A DNA stretch of 34,025 bases from Cruorifilaria tuberocauda (taxonomy: Eukaryota > Nematoda > Chromadorea > Rhabditida > Onchocercidae). Shown here one piece after another: positions 14,001 to 24,588 of the stretch; position 1 is the stretch's first letter; each line of letters starts with the position of its first letter. A program made the position numbers and the translations under genes. Below the pieces are notes generated by a model that did not search any database, had not been told where the DNA came from, and saw nothing but the letters and a program-made list of their open reading frames with translations. Location: contig JABVXU010000574.1 of NCBI GenBank assembly GCA_013365365.1, positions 1 to 34,025 on the forward strand, written 5' to 3'.

Positions 14001-16712
14001 TCCTTTTACCGTTATTTGTTCTCATTGTTATCATTATTACTTCAAGAAATATTTCTTATTGTTCTATTCAAATTCACAGTATTAAATTGAGAAACATTAA
14101 TGTCATGTTATAGCTCTGCAATTTGAAAGAAAAGCTGTTAGTTTCAGATTTAAAGAAATTAAAATTCAAACATTCAAATTTCGAAAAATTTTGTCCAGTG
14201 GTATTTAATTGAAATTATATATTACAATTCTTCAGGGCTATAGCAGTTGGTATATTCGCTGTAGGTGGTATGATTGGCGGTTTGGGATCCGGTAAAATGG
14301 CTGATTGGTTAGGTCGTAAAGGTGCTATGATGTTTAATAATGTTATAGCTGTCGTGGCTGCTGTGCTAATGACATTGGCTTACTACGTTAATGTGTACCC
14401 CTTGCTAATCATTGGACGTCTTGTTATTGGTATCAACTCTGGTAAGTATTTCGATCATTCATGATTTTACTTATTTTTAATTTGTTTACCTAATTATTGA
14501 GCTATATGATTGCCTAATATTAATTAATATTCATTTATTACTGAAAAAATTGATATATTGTTAATAGCCATATCTAATGTTCCAGCTTTACTTATGCTTT
14601 TCTCCTTTATAAACAAACTGCTGCTAATTATCGTTAATTGTATTGTGTTTATTTCAGGTTTAAGCTCAGGTCTAGTACCGATGTATCTTACTGAGATATC
14701 ACCGGTCAATTTACGTGGGTCCCTGGGTAGTGTTGCACAACTTTTAGTTACCATCGGCATTTTATTCTCGCAGATTATCGGTCTGCCACAAATCCTTGGA
14801 TCAGAAAAATTGTGGCCAATGATTTTTGGTACGTTTGTTTCGACTAATAAAATCTGCTGCTTTTTAATTTTACTGCAGTGAGAAAGCAAAGGAAAAATTT
14901 TTGGTTATCATGAATCATTTTCTGGCTGGTAAACTTGTTAGCTTATGTTCATTCCAAGCTTATAAACTATTCTTCCAATTTTTAACCCTCAAAATATTAA
15001 TTGATACTACTACCGGACAGGTTTCACCGTAGTACCGGTGATTTTCCAAGTAGCTACACTGCCATTAATTCCGGAATCGCCCAAATACAATTTGATTGTA
15101 AAGAATCGAGCCGAGCAGGCTGAAGAAGATCTGAAAAAATTACGAGGAAAGGACAACGTAATATTTTTTCTTGTTTTTAGAATGATTGTAATACTTCTAG
15201 CTAAGAAAAGTTTTTGTCTAGAATATGTTGAAAAGTTATAATAGTGATTTGGAAAAATACAATGGACGAGGAATTGGATTGAAATGAATTTTCCAGGTGA
15301 AAGCGGAAATGGATTTGATGAAAGAGGAACAAGCGAAGATAAATGCTGTTCCTAAGATGGGTATCTTCGATTTATTTCGTGGTAATTTGCTATGGCCTAT
15401 GATTATTGCAATCTTAATGATGTTAGCTCAACAGTTTTCTGGAATCAATGTCGCCATGTTTTTCTCTACAATGATTTTCGAAGGAGCGGGATTGGGTGAT
15501 AAAGCAGTGTACGCTACTCTGGTGATGGGATTGATCAATGTCCTCATGACTATTATCTCTGTATACTTGGTGAGATTTTCTTTCAACATTTTCCTAGTAT
15601 TTTGTTGAATTCCATTAAATTTCAAATCATTTTTAATGAATCATTAGAAAGACGAGCTGCTGGAACGAGTGGTACGCGCTAAAAGAAAGAATCAATTATT
15701 GGAAATTCCCTAATGTAATTTGAAATGAGAGTGATGAAATAGCTCTGCTTGTGTCCCATTACCACTACGAGGACGTTATTTTTTCTTTCTTGCATTTTCT
15801 TTTTACTTCTTTTTTTGTTGTGTTTTTGAAATTCTTCTGGCTTTTATCACTTGAAAAATTATTATAAATTCAGGTGGACCATCCGAAATGTGGACGTGTA
15901 ATGCTGCTTATGACTGGATTGATTGGGATGTTCTTCTCTTCCATTGCTATTGTTATCTTCATTTCAATCTATGTAAGTACACGCTTCATACGGGCTATGT
16001 TTGTTCATACATTGCATCGCGTAAATTCTTGATTAAAACTATAAGCAGCAAAAGTGAAAGTGGGCAATATTTTTGCAGACATCAGATCAAACAAGCAACA
16101 AATGGGCATCTTATCCAGCATGTTTATTCGTCTTTCTCTTCGTGATTTTCTTCGCGACTGGTCCAGGTTTGCAATTCGAAGCCTCAATAATTGCTGATAA
16201 ATTGTTTGTTAAGAAATTGATCTATTTGACATTTCTTTGCAGGTTCCATTCCATGGTTCTTCGTCTCGGAACTTTTCACGTCGGGTGCACGTGGTGCCGC
16301 CAACTCGATAGCGGCAGCAACAAACTGGACTGCAAACTTCCTCGTCGGAACATCATTCGAATTTCTCAATGTAAACGATAATTTTATTTTTTATTTCTTT
16401 GATAACGCTGTAGATAATGATGGAAGCATTCGAAGTCTGCGAAATCTTTCACTATTCCAATCTTTCTAACCATTGATACATTAATAAGCATCAATTCTCC
16501 TGTACTGCAATACATTTACAAATCACACAAACAAATTTAAAAATTTTCAGCAAATGTTGCATCAATACACTTTCCTGATTTTCTCTGGTTTTCTGGCATT
16601 TTTCGCATTTTTCACCTGGATGTATGTGCCAGAGACGAAGGGTCGTACTGTAGAAGACATACAAGAAGAACTGGCTCGTGGTAAATCTCGATTCGCTCGA
16701 AATGCAACATAA
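8022..16712 (+). CDS. fgt-1: Facilitated glucose transporter (GLUT/SLC2 family, MFS)
   Basis: Plasma-membrane uniporter for hexoses, 12-helix major facilitator fold, 522 aa, close to the family norm. Exons: 8022-8141, 13711-13812, 13914-13996, 14236-14441, 14658-14828, 15021-15157, 15297-15569, 15874-15972, 16079-16166, 16243-16370, 16551-16712. All introns are GT-AG and every junction keeps frame. Family signatures seen in order: loop 2-3 motif with GKMADWLGRK (121-130), PMYLTEISPVNLRG (178-191), PESPKY (245-250), QQFSGIN in helix 7 (318-324), CGR in loop 8-9 (370-372), GPGSIPWFFVSELF in helix 10 (about 425-438, with the inhibitor-site Trp at 431), NWTANF with a second conserved Trp (455), and the C-terminal PETKGR (496-501). 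The first 40 residues are hydrophilic and carry a possible dileucine signal (EKERLL, 17-22). Helix 7 has QFS where class I GLUTs have QLS. The symbol is that of the C. elegans GLUT gene; exact orthology is inferred. Confidence 0.95.
9056..9125. repeat. 70-nt near-perfect palindrome (no spacer)
   Basis: Two 35-nt arms, 9056-9090 and 9091-9125, meet at ACCGGT with no loop and differ at only one position (GAAAT in the left arm against GGAAT in the right). Weaker symmetry continues outward: GAATCAG near 9041 faces CTGATTC near 9133, so the ancestral inverted repeat was probably about 50 nt per arm. It would form a cruciform in DNA or a long hairpin in the pre-mRNA. It lies in intron 1 of the glucose transporter. 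It could be a fold-back element or a recent palindromic duplication. Confidence 0.93.
9735..9767. repeat. 14-bp stem hairpin in GLUT intron 1
   Basis: Arms 9735-9748 and 9754-9767 pair over 14 positions, one of them a G-T wobble, around a 5-nt ATCAA loop. The arm contains GGTATTCC, a string also found at the centre of the larger palindrome at 9056-9125, which may be coincidence. It is followed by a run of T and A residues. Confidence 0.7.
10516..10560. repeat. C-rich pyrimidine tract followed by an A-run
   Basis: 29 consecutive pyrimidines (10516-10544), rich in C in an otherwise AT-rich intron, run directly into 16 nt of A interrupted by a single C (10545-10560). Strand-asymmetric tracts like this can form triplex DNA. 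No function can be assigned. Confidence 0.8.
13215..13244 (+). CDS. Possible alternative first exon of the glucose transporter
   Basis: An ATG at 13215 opens 10 codons (MLRKGQQAGE) that end exactly at a good donor, GTACGT at 13245. The phase is 0, matching the phase of exon 2 at 13711, so splicing would give MLRKGQQAGE followed directly by GGWTQSLLMA. The intron would be 466 nt, in line with the other introns. This would replace the 40-residue N-terminus encoded at 8022-8141 with a short basic one lacking the dileucine-like motif. No clean pyrimidine-AG acceptor is seen just upstream, so this start would need its own promoter or a weak acceptor. It could also be a chance open frame. Confidence 0.35.
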
Positions 16713-17909
16713 ATAATTACGAATTTGGCGAGAGCTCAAAAAATATCAACTTCGACATTTTTGAACTGAAATCAATGACACTTTTCTTTTCCTAAAAATA
16801 TACTATTCCTAGTTTGTTTGTTTCACTTTCAGAGGCGTTTTCCGAACTAATGATTAAGAATTAATTATGGTGCTTATCCTACCAATTAGATGTTTCAATT
16901 TTGTCTTTCAATCGAAGATCAGGGTTGAATTTCATCTCTCCCTCTTTCTCCATCAGCTATCACCATTGTTCGGCAATGCAATTTCCAAATATATTTCGAA
17001 GTTTCAGAGAGGTGTGCTTTCACTGAGAATTTGAAAAAGTATGTTTCCAAAAGTTTCTAGAAATACTTGGTTTCTTTTCGCTCACCCTTTCCCATTTCTC
17101 AGCATTTGTTGCCTAACTGATGTGCTGCAGTTATTTGAATATCCTTTTTTGATTACCTCAAAAAACAAAATTCTCACTAATTTTTGACCGATCCATGCAA
17201 AATCTAAGATAAAACTCAAATATAATTTAAGGAAGTTCTGATTTACCTAAAATTCTTTTTTACCAGTTCGGATCCGTAACGAATGATCAGTCATCTTCAT
17301 AACATATATTTTGATTTTTTCATCCTTATCCTTTTCTACAATTTATATATTTGTGTTGTTTCGGAAGAAAGAAATATTGTTAGTTTAGCGGTATCTATCA
17401 ATGTACATGAAAGCATCGTCATCATCATTATCTTATACCACTTACATATTTCTATTTTATCAAACATAAATGCGAAAGATTGTTTTTAAAAAAATTTTTT
17501 TATGGATTTTGCAAATTGAATGTTTCCTAGCCGTTACATCATTGATGAAAACTAGCTGTTTATCATCTTCCGATGGATCGACTACACAAATGACCATACA
17601 AGCATAGTATCATATTGGTGATACAATTTACTTTACTTTGTTATCGTGTTCATCTATGCTTCATTATTTACTTACACTTACACATAATAAGTAAGGAAGT
17701 TTTTTTGCTGATTTGGCTACCGAAAAGCAGCAATACAGAAAATAATTAGGATCTAACGAGCTATTCGATCTTTTGATTTGGGTGGTTAACGATTTGGGAA
17801 CACTTCTTGATCCTTGATCCTGAAGGAGCAGCAGATGTTCTAAATTCTGGCCCTTGTAAATTTTAAAAATGATTGCAAGATAAAGGTATTAGAAATTAAA
17901 CTATGCAAT

Positions 17910-18457
17910 ATGAAGTTTGTTCTGATTATTGCTCAATTTTCTCTATTGATTGCTTATACTTCACTAGAGTTAGAAAGCAAAGCAGTTAGATCATTGAGAA
18001 TTTTAATTGGGTGTACGGCGGACAGTTTATTCTTCCAACTGCTAATTCAACGACTGTTCCAGGAAATACACTGGTAAGAAATATTCCTCCATGACAGAGT
18101 TATATTTATAATCAAATAATATTAATTAACACCGTTCATTAAGCGAACTCTCACCTCACTTTTTTTATTGGCTCGATGAAGAGATAGAGCTTAAAAACAA
18201 TTCGAGAGAGAATGCGGGTCAATAAGTTGACATTTAGTTATCGAAAACACGAAATGCAAAAGACAGTTGAATCATTTTGCTTCGTCTCTTCATTGTTGTA
18301 TTTTCATTATTGCCATCTGAATTCATCTGAAATCCATCTGAATCCATCTGAAGACATATTGTAAATTCATCTCCATCCTTCTATCATCAGTTTAAACTGC
18401 AATGCTCTACAGAGCAGACTAAAATTATATCCTCTATTCTTCCAAGCATTATTCTAA
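17910..18457 (+). CDS. Candidate small secreted peptide gene (speculative)
   Basis: I do not recognise this. An ATG at 17910 opens a frame starting MKFVLIIAQFSLLIAYTS, a good-looking signal peptide (basic residue 2, hydrophobic core to about residue 16). Exon 17910-18073 ends at a GTAAGA donor. A plausible acceptor, CTATCATCAG, precedes 18391, and the second exon runs in frame to TAA at 18457. The model is 76 aa in two exons with a 317-nt intron. Without splicing, the frame stops at the donor itself (TAA within GTAAGA), giving 55 aa. A second frame across the same exon (from about 17983) is also open to the donor, so the true frame is uncertain. There is no family match and codon use is not clearly coding, so this may well be chance. 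Confidence 0.17.
18314..18352. repeat. CATCTGAA minisatellite
   Basis: Four tandem copies of a CATCTGAA-based unit spaced 10-11 nt apart (near 18314, 18324, 18335, 18345). Similar ATCTGA and CATCTCC strings occur just outside. Simple local slippage product. Confidence 0.75.
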
Positions 18458-19641
18458 TATAACTTGCGGTAAGTGAACTTTATTTTTTTGAAAATTTTGG
18501 TAATCGACTGAAACTGGAGTAAGTTGATGATTTAATTGTTTATCGAATTACTCGTTTAGGCGGGATCATATTTCGGGATATCCACATCTGTGAAACTTCT
18601 TCCCGGATAAATCTTCATACTTTCATCCTTGATTTCTCTTCATTACTCAAACATCACAAATTGATCAGATGTTCTTCAGATCATCTTCATGTCGTGACTT
18701 CTAGGTCGGCTACCGTTTCGATAATAATAGAAACGATTATGAAATTCAATTTAAAATGCTAACCCAGAAATGAAATTAGTGTGCGTGAAATATAAATTCA
18801 AGTTTTATTTGCTCGATTTTCCGTTTGCTCCTAGTCTGTCATCATGACGTCCATGAGAGCGAAACAGTCCCTCGGACTCTCCCTATGTCATGATTGTCAA
18901 GAGTTTCCTTGTCTCAATCACTACTTCATTGTCATCTCATCCAATGCTTAACGATATATCGGATAGAAAAGTCAACAGATTTTCGCATATTCTACATTTC
19001 TTTCTGTAATAAATACTTTTCAAAAAGGCCATTTGAGAGAAATAGATAAATCTACAACAAATTAACACTTGCAATGAAGATAATCGCAATCGGCGCTGCA
19101 TTTCCTCAAGATTTATACAAACGTATTCAGCAATGCCGCCCACGTTTACATACAATTCAGACAGATGAGTTTGGAAATTTGTGTGCTTCTTTTATTTAAA
19201 ACACCGAAAAGAGATACTTTAAAACAGTTCTAGAAATGTACCAGCATTTCATCCATTACTTCTCTGCCCGATCAATCATCGCCTTTCTCAATATAGCTGG
19301 AGTACATGTACGATTGCCATTAATCCGAAGGCATCTCTTCTCACCTACCGCCATTTCCTTCTCCATTCTTTCTTTCTAACTCATTAATCAATTACACAAC
19401 AAGAATGGTATAAAGTCCAAAATTTCTATATTCCCCGCAATTCGATGATCTGTCATTTGTTCCACAGTGTGTGACATGCCTGAAAAGTTATTTTCCTTTT
19501 TATCGCTTAATTTAATTATTTCAAAATGTTCTCGAGATGAATCAATGCTTCTCGTGCTGCACTTCCATTTATGATGGCCTTGTCAGAGAAATTCACTTCC
19601 GTTCAATCCGATCGTAATCTGTCCAATCCTCTTTGAAACTG

Positions 19642-19651
19642 ATTCTTCCAG
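19642..19651 (+). promoter_or_regulatory. Probable SL trans-splice acceptor of ECH1
   Basis: ATTCTTCCAG ends at 19651, only 4 nt (TTGG) before the ATG at 19656. A pyrimidine-rich acceptor that close to a start codon, with no upstream exon, is the usual form of a nematode spliced-leader site. It also supports this ATG as the true start. Confidence 0.6.
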
Positions 19652-19655
19652 TTGG

Positions 19656-21565
19656 ATGAACAAAAAGATATGTGTTTTACAACAATTTCCAAGTCTTTGG
19701 CATACAAAAAAGTTTGCTCTGTCGACACTTTCCGATTTGCATTTCATCGAGGTGATCCAGCATAGCGAACACGTATTTAATGTTAAATTAAATCAACCGG
19801 AAACCAGAAATGCGTTCACTCTTCCATTCTGGAGGTTTGTGGATATATTTTACATGTTAAAAATTCAGTTTTTATTTCGAAATATTTTTGTTCGAAAATT
19901 GCTTAAGCAGGAGAAATAATCGACTTTCAGAGAGCTTCGAAGTGTTTTCGATTGTCTAGCAACCAATTCCAAATGTCGTTCAGTTGTTCTGTCTGCGGTC
20001 GGAAAGTCATTTTGTGCGGGAATCAATCTCAAAGAGGGATTTGACGTTTGCTTTTTCGACTGCTTCTATTTTTGAAAATTTTCATCTTTTCTGCGTAATT
20101 GGAATTCTTGCGCTATTCAAAATACGCAAGTTGAAAGTTCAGAGAGAATGGAAATTCATTATCTCAATAATTTCCAGCAACTTTCGGCTATCGTTCATAG
20201 CGACACTTTGGACGTTGGTCGTAAATCTTTGAAGCTTCGTGAACTGATAGCTACATGTCAGGACAGCTTTACATCGTTGGAAAAATGTTCGAAGCCAGTA
20301 ATTGCAGCCATCCATGGCCACTGCGTCGGGGCCGGAATCAGTCTTGTGGCTGCTGCCGACATACGTTATGCTTCAAACGACACTTTCTTCTCCATAAAAG
20401 TTAGTTAAATATAGAAATATTCACCTTGTCGTACTATGCGACAGAGAAAAGAAAAAGATGATTAAAGATGAACTTGAGGAAGTAGACATTGGCTTGGCTG
20501 CTGACGTTGGAATTTTGAATCGAATCAACAAACTTGTTGGAAATGACAGTTTGACCCGTGAATTTGCTTACACAGCTCGAGATTTCGGCAGTTCGGAGGC
20601 ACTGAAATACGGTTAGTTTACACTTGAAAAAGAACGGAGGTTTCAAAAGACAGTAAGTTTGTAAACTTTTTCAGACAGGCTTACTAAATTTAAACATCAT
20701 TGATTCTACATTTAGTCAGCTAATAAATTTAAACTCTACACATTATTTACAGTAAAAGAACGGAAGTAATGCTGCCAAAAAACTACTTCATTAACTGGAA
20801 GTACGGCACATTACTCACAAATAAATTCCCGGAATTCCTTAGTGGCATAGCTTGAATTGAAAGTGATGGAATTGATCGTTTGCTATAACATTCCCTTATT
20901 TTCAGTCAATTATGAATCGAAATTCAAAAAATAATACTGCATTCAATGAACTTTGAAATAATCAGTAGAAAACATAAGAAATCATTCCTTGTTCTTTTTT
21001 TGAGGTTTAAGGAAGGAGTCATAAGTGTCAAATCAAGCTAAAATACTTGATGTCTTAATTCCACAAAGAATCTATTAGGAAAAAAGAATTGTATATGCAA
21101 TATTTCCGTTTGCAATTTATTTGCTTTACATAATCACCTGAGGGCTATAGTGAAAAGTTAGCCAATAAATAATAAATAACTAAAAATACAATAAATAATC
21201 AAACTCAGTGGAAATGATTTCCCTTAAATCTATGTTTATTAAGGGAGATATTTTATAGAATTATTCATTTGGAAGTGTGAAGGGGATTAGTGTCTATTTA
21301 ATATTCAGGCTTCATATCTCGAATATTTGATAGTGCGGAAGAATGCTTATCAGCGGCTTTATCACTGGCGGGCAGCATCGCCATGAAAAGTCCGATCGCT
21401 ATTCAAGGTACCAAATTGGCGATGAACTATTCTCGTGATCATCCTATCGATGATTCGATCCAATTTATTCGCATTTGGAACCAATCACAACTTCAATCCG
21501 ATGATTTGTTCCGAGCAGGCACTGCTGCATTCCTTGATGAGAAACCTAACTTTAATGATGTTTGA
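19656..21565 (+). CDS. ECH1: Delta3,5-Delta2,4-dienoyl-CoA isomerase (crotonase family)
   Basis: Isomerises 3,5-dienoyl-CoA to 2,4-dienoyl-CoA during beta-oxidation of unsaturated fatty acids. Model of 301 aa in five exons: 19656-19834, 19931-20045, 20178-20399, 20479-20611, 21309-21565. It follows mammalian ECH1 throughout: FCAGINLKEG oxyanion-hole region (about 85-96), KPVIAAIHGHCVGAGISLVAAADIRYA (137-163), EVDIGLAADVG (173-183), SPIAIQGTK and the late NYSRDH block. Of the three acidic active-site residues known in rat ECH1 (Asp176, Glu196, Asp204), Glu173 and Asp181 here match the last two, but the Asp176 position is Ser153 (AGT at 20340-20342). The N-terminus is basic and hydroxylated, compatible with mitochondrial import, and the C-terminus (NDV) is not a peroxisomal signal. 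The acceptor of exon 4 (CTTGAG) is weak but required by frame and homology. HSDL2 follows 616 nt downstream on the same strand. Confidence 0.94.
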
Positions 21566-22134
21566 TATCTTTTCTTCGTTTCGATGGTTATCCTTTTGTG
21601 GGGAAATGATTATAATCTATAAGATTAGCTGGTTGAAAAATTGCACCTGAAATATGCTTAAGAAATCCTTGCAACCAGTGAGCATAATAAATTCCTTTTA
21701 ATTCACTTTACTCCACTTTCTACAATAATAAAATTTGTTAAATTAACTGATGTAGAGCTATGCATCTTTTAAAGAAAGGTACTGTGAGATGGTTCCAAGA
21801 ATTGGCTGATGCAAACTTTTTATGATCATGGATGAATAAATATTTAGTCATCAAAGTGAGCGTGCAGGTGTGCTTTCGTTGAGAATATCGTCTTAATATA
21901 TGAGAACTGTGTTAAGTTGAAATGAATGAAGCGGTAGAAGAAATGGAAGGTCATTTATTTACTATAACTCTTTCACTGTAAGGAGCATGAAGGAAGAAGA
22001 AATGATACCTTCGCTTCTTCGCGTTTCAACCTGTTATCATCTCGCTGCAATGTTGCTCACCATTCATTTAATTGATTTCTTGACAACGATGATTGATGAT
22101 GACGATCTGTTCTGAAACAGTTCTATTTCTTCTC
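21566..22134. other. ECH1 3' UTR and ECH1-HSDL2 spacer
   Basis: About 0.6 kb separating two same-strand lipid-enzyme genes. It carries AATAAA at 21686-21691 and again near 21835, either of which could end the ECH1 transcript. No open frame of note is present. Confidence 0.7.
21686..21691 (+). terminator. Polyadenylation signal AATAAA, ECH1
   Basis: Canonical AATAAA 120 nt after the ECH1 stop codon, followed by a T-rich stretch (TTCCTTTTAATTC). A second AATAAA lies about 145 nt further on, so alternative 3' ends are possible. Confidence 0.55.
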
Positions 22135-22144
22135 TAACCTTTAG
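22135..22144 (+). promoter_or_regulatory. Probable SL trans-splice acceptor of HSDL2
   Basis: A strong pyrimidine tract (TTCTATTTCTTCTCTAACC) runs into TTTAG ending at 22144. That is 37 nt before the ATG at 22182. No upstream exon is visible. Confidence 0.55.
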
Positions 22145-22181
22145 AATTTCAACGTTAATCGAAGGAAAACCGAGGAAAACA

Positions 22182-24570
22182 ATGATTACATCGGGGTTCG
22201 TTTCTCTTTTCTTCTTTTAATTTTATCTCATTGTTAAAGTAAACAAGCTTTTCAGCTACTTTTTATTCCTTTCCACTTATCACAGAACCTTATTATTAAG
22301 TGTGGAACTTCCTGATATTTCCAGGAAGTTTGCAGGACGAACAGTGATCATCACCGGAGCTTCTCGAGGTATCGGTAAAGAAATTGCTCTGAAGCTAGCC
22401 AAAGATGGTGCTAATATTGTTGTGGCTGCAAAAACTATCGAGCCACATCCAAAATTGCCAGGAACAATTTATTCAGCTGTGGAGGATATTGAAAAAGTAT
22501 TTTCTTTTTTTAGGAGCTGCGTGGAATACAATGCGTGAGGTTGATGGTAACGCTTTAAAGTTTGATTGAAGTGAAAAATTACTTCATTTTTTATTATGTG
22601 CAATTGTTTAATGCCTTAAATTTCAATCGCCTTCATGATTTCACGTGACATTTTGTTTCTTATAGAATTTTAATTTAATTACTGTGATGATATAACTGTG
22701 AGGATTTAGGCAGGTGGCAAAGGATTGGCATGTGTAGTTGACGTACGTGATGAGCAATCAGTAACAAGAGCAGTCTCGGAAACTATCGAAAGATTTGGGG
22801 GACTGGATATTCTAATTAATAATGCTAGTGCTATATCACTTACCGGGACGTTAGAAACAACAATGAAAAAGTTTGATTTGATGCATCAAATCAACACACG
22901 AGGAACTTTCCTGATGTAAGACTCATATAAACAGTGTATCGATATATTCCAGAGAAATTAATTTAATGAAATCTCTTATCAGAAAAGTTAAAATCAAAAA
23001 AATAGGAGTTCACATCATTATCCATTAGTAGTGTCTTTTCAGGTCTCAAAAATGTATACCGTTTTTAAAAAATGGCAAAAATCCTCATATTTTGAATATT
23101 AGTCCACCATTAAATATGGCCAAACAATGGTTTTCCAATCACGTCGGTAAGCGTTGAAATCTGTCAGTGATAATAAAGAAAAGAGATGAAAGAAATGGAA
23201 GAAGTGACATAGAAAGGAGGAGAGGAAAATATAATGGAAATGATAATGATCAAATATCTTCCATGTTCAGCCTACACAATAGCCAAATATGGTATGTCAA
23301 TGTGTGTTTTGGGGATGCACGAGGAACTACGACCTTTCAGTATTGCCGTAAACGCGCTGTGGCCAAGAACGGCTATCTGGACTGCTGCGATGGAAATGAT
23401 CTCATCTGGAACTGTTCAGAATGTTCCTTCCTTCCATTTTCTTTTTTTTTAACTGAATAAAATTCGCTAATTCTTCATTTTGCGTAAATTTAAACCAATA
23501 TGTGGTTGGGAAATAGATAATAAATAGTTTAAGAAATAATAAAGCGGTACTTTCCAAAATTTGCTTTAAATTGGGCTGCAATGGAATCATTCTCATACAA
23601 GTTGGATGAAGAAGAGATCGATTTTGTCCTAGTAATACAATCTTTTCATGATTTTCGGAAATAACGGGATAAATTTTAATCATATATTTGATGTCAGCTA
23701 TATTAAGAAGGATTGCAGAATTGCCGCAAACCAATAATTATGGCGGATGCTGCATATGCATTACTTTCTCGTAATAGTGCCAATTACACCGGGAATTTTG
23801 TCATTGACGATGAAATTTTAAGAGAAGAAGGAATACAAGATTTCGATCAATATTCTTTTGATCCAGGTAATTGATGGTGATTACATTGCCGCACAATGAA
23901 ATTCAAAAACTCGTCTAATGAATGCCTCACTAATTAGTTATACGATTTGAAAGTAAATCGTCAGCTTTATTTTCCAAAATAATTGTCCAGTAACTCACTA
24001 TATCCTAGAGATCGCTATATCCAGGAGCAACACTGTTAGAAGACTTTTTCCTTCCTGTTGCGGAAACAATTACTTCAATTTTCTCCCTGGATGCAATGAT
24101 AAATGAGATCAAACAGTACATCACTTCGGATATGGTAAAGAAAGTTCGAGCTATCTACCGATTCGACGTGATAGAAGGTAAAAAATTCCAAAATACTTTC
24201 TAAAACTGATTTGGCAATTCAAAAAGGTTCACTGAATAAAGTTTTACTTTAGTGTTGATTTTTATTTAACTTTCTTTCAGAAACTATCAATCATTTTGCT
24301 AGAATGATTATTTCATTTCCAGGTCAAAAAATTCATACCATATATTTCAATCTGAGGGATGGACAAGGTGGAGTCTATAAGTCGTTAAAGAATACTGAAC
24401 ATGTGGATGCACATTTCACAACCGACCTACAAACATCATGCAAACTATTCAGTGGCAAAATGTCACCAGCAATAGCAGTCGCATTTGGCAAGTTGAAAAT
24501 TGAGGGGAATGAGGAAAAAGCTTTGTTATTTTCACAACTTTTTACATCATTGAATAAGAACAAGCTCTAA
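22182..24570 (+). CDS. HSDL2: Hydroxysteroid dehydrogenase-like protein 2 (SDR + SCP2)
   Basis: Short-chain dehydrogenase/reductase joined to a sterol-carrier-protein-2 domain; animal HSDL2 proteins are peroxisomal and/or mitochondrial and linked to lipid metabolism, with the physiological substrate poorly defined. Model of 398 aa, eight exons: 22182-22195, 22325-22496, 22710-22915, 23043-23146, 23271-23422, 23719-23866, 24025-24177, 24323-24570. The first coding exon is only 14 nt, giving MITSG before KFAGRTVIITGASRGIGK. Seen: cofactor motif TGASRGIG (15-22), NNAS (99-102), catalytic Ser151 in NISPP, YTIAK (Tyr167, Lys171), a segment aligning residue for residue with human HSDL2 up to QCRK/NCRK, then the SCP2 domain (about 290-395) ending GKLKIEGNEEKALLFSQLF. 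The C-terminus NKL resembles a weak PTS1 (human ends ARL). The exon 5 donor (GTTCCT) is poor; it was chosen because it preserves frame and the exact spacing of the human protein. Confidence 0.95.
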
Positions 24571-24582
24571 ATGCAATATTCC

Positions 24583-24588
24583 AATAAA
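24583..24588 (+). terminator. Polyadenylation signal AATAAA, HSDL2
   Basis: AATAAA 12 nt after the HSDL2 stop codon (stop ends at 24570), which would give a very short 3' UTR as is common in nematodes. Confidence 0.7.

Larger units (their letters stand above)
16713..19650. other. Intergenic stretch between GLUT and ECH1
   Basis: About 2.9 kb with no well-supported gene. The first part is the 3' UTR of the glucose transporter. I see no AATAAA in its first several hundred bases, so that gene must use a variant polyadenylation signal or a more distant one. A weak two-exon small-peptide candidate lies at 17910-18457, and a CATCTGAA minisatellite at 18314-18352 falls in its putative intron. The remainder shows only short open frames with no motif. 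Confidence 0.6.

Noticed and set aside
18937..19155. 72-aa minus-strand frame starting MYVNVGGIAEYV.
   Set aside because: The first 29 codons look slightly coding-like, but the possible donor (GTGTTA) is weak and no downstream exon could be joined.
22302..22324. In-frame GTG at 22302 as start of HSDL2.
   Set aside because: GTG starts are not expected in nematode nuclear genes. The CCAG acceptor at 22324 plus the ATG exon at 22182 restores the family N-terminus exactly.
22497..22550. A 17-nt GT...AG stretch in HSDL2 followed by a frame reading ELRGIQC, resembling an extra exon.
   Set aside because: 17 nt is too short for a spliceosomal intron, and joining 22496 to 22710 gives an EKAGGK sequence that matches the family without any extra residues.
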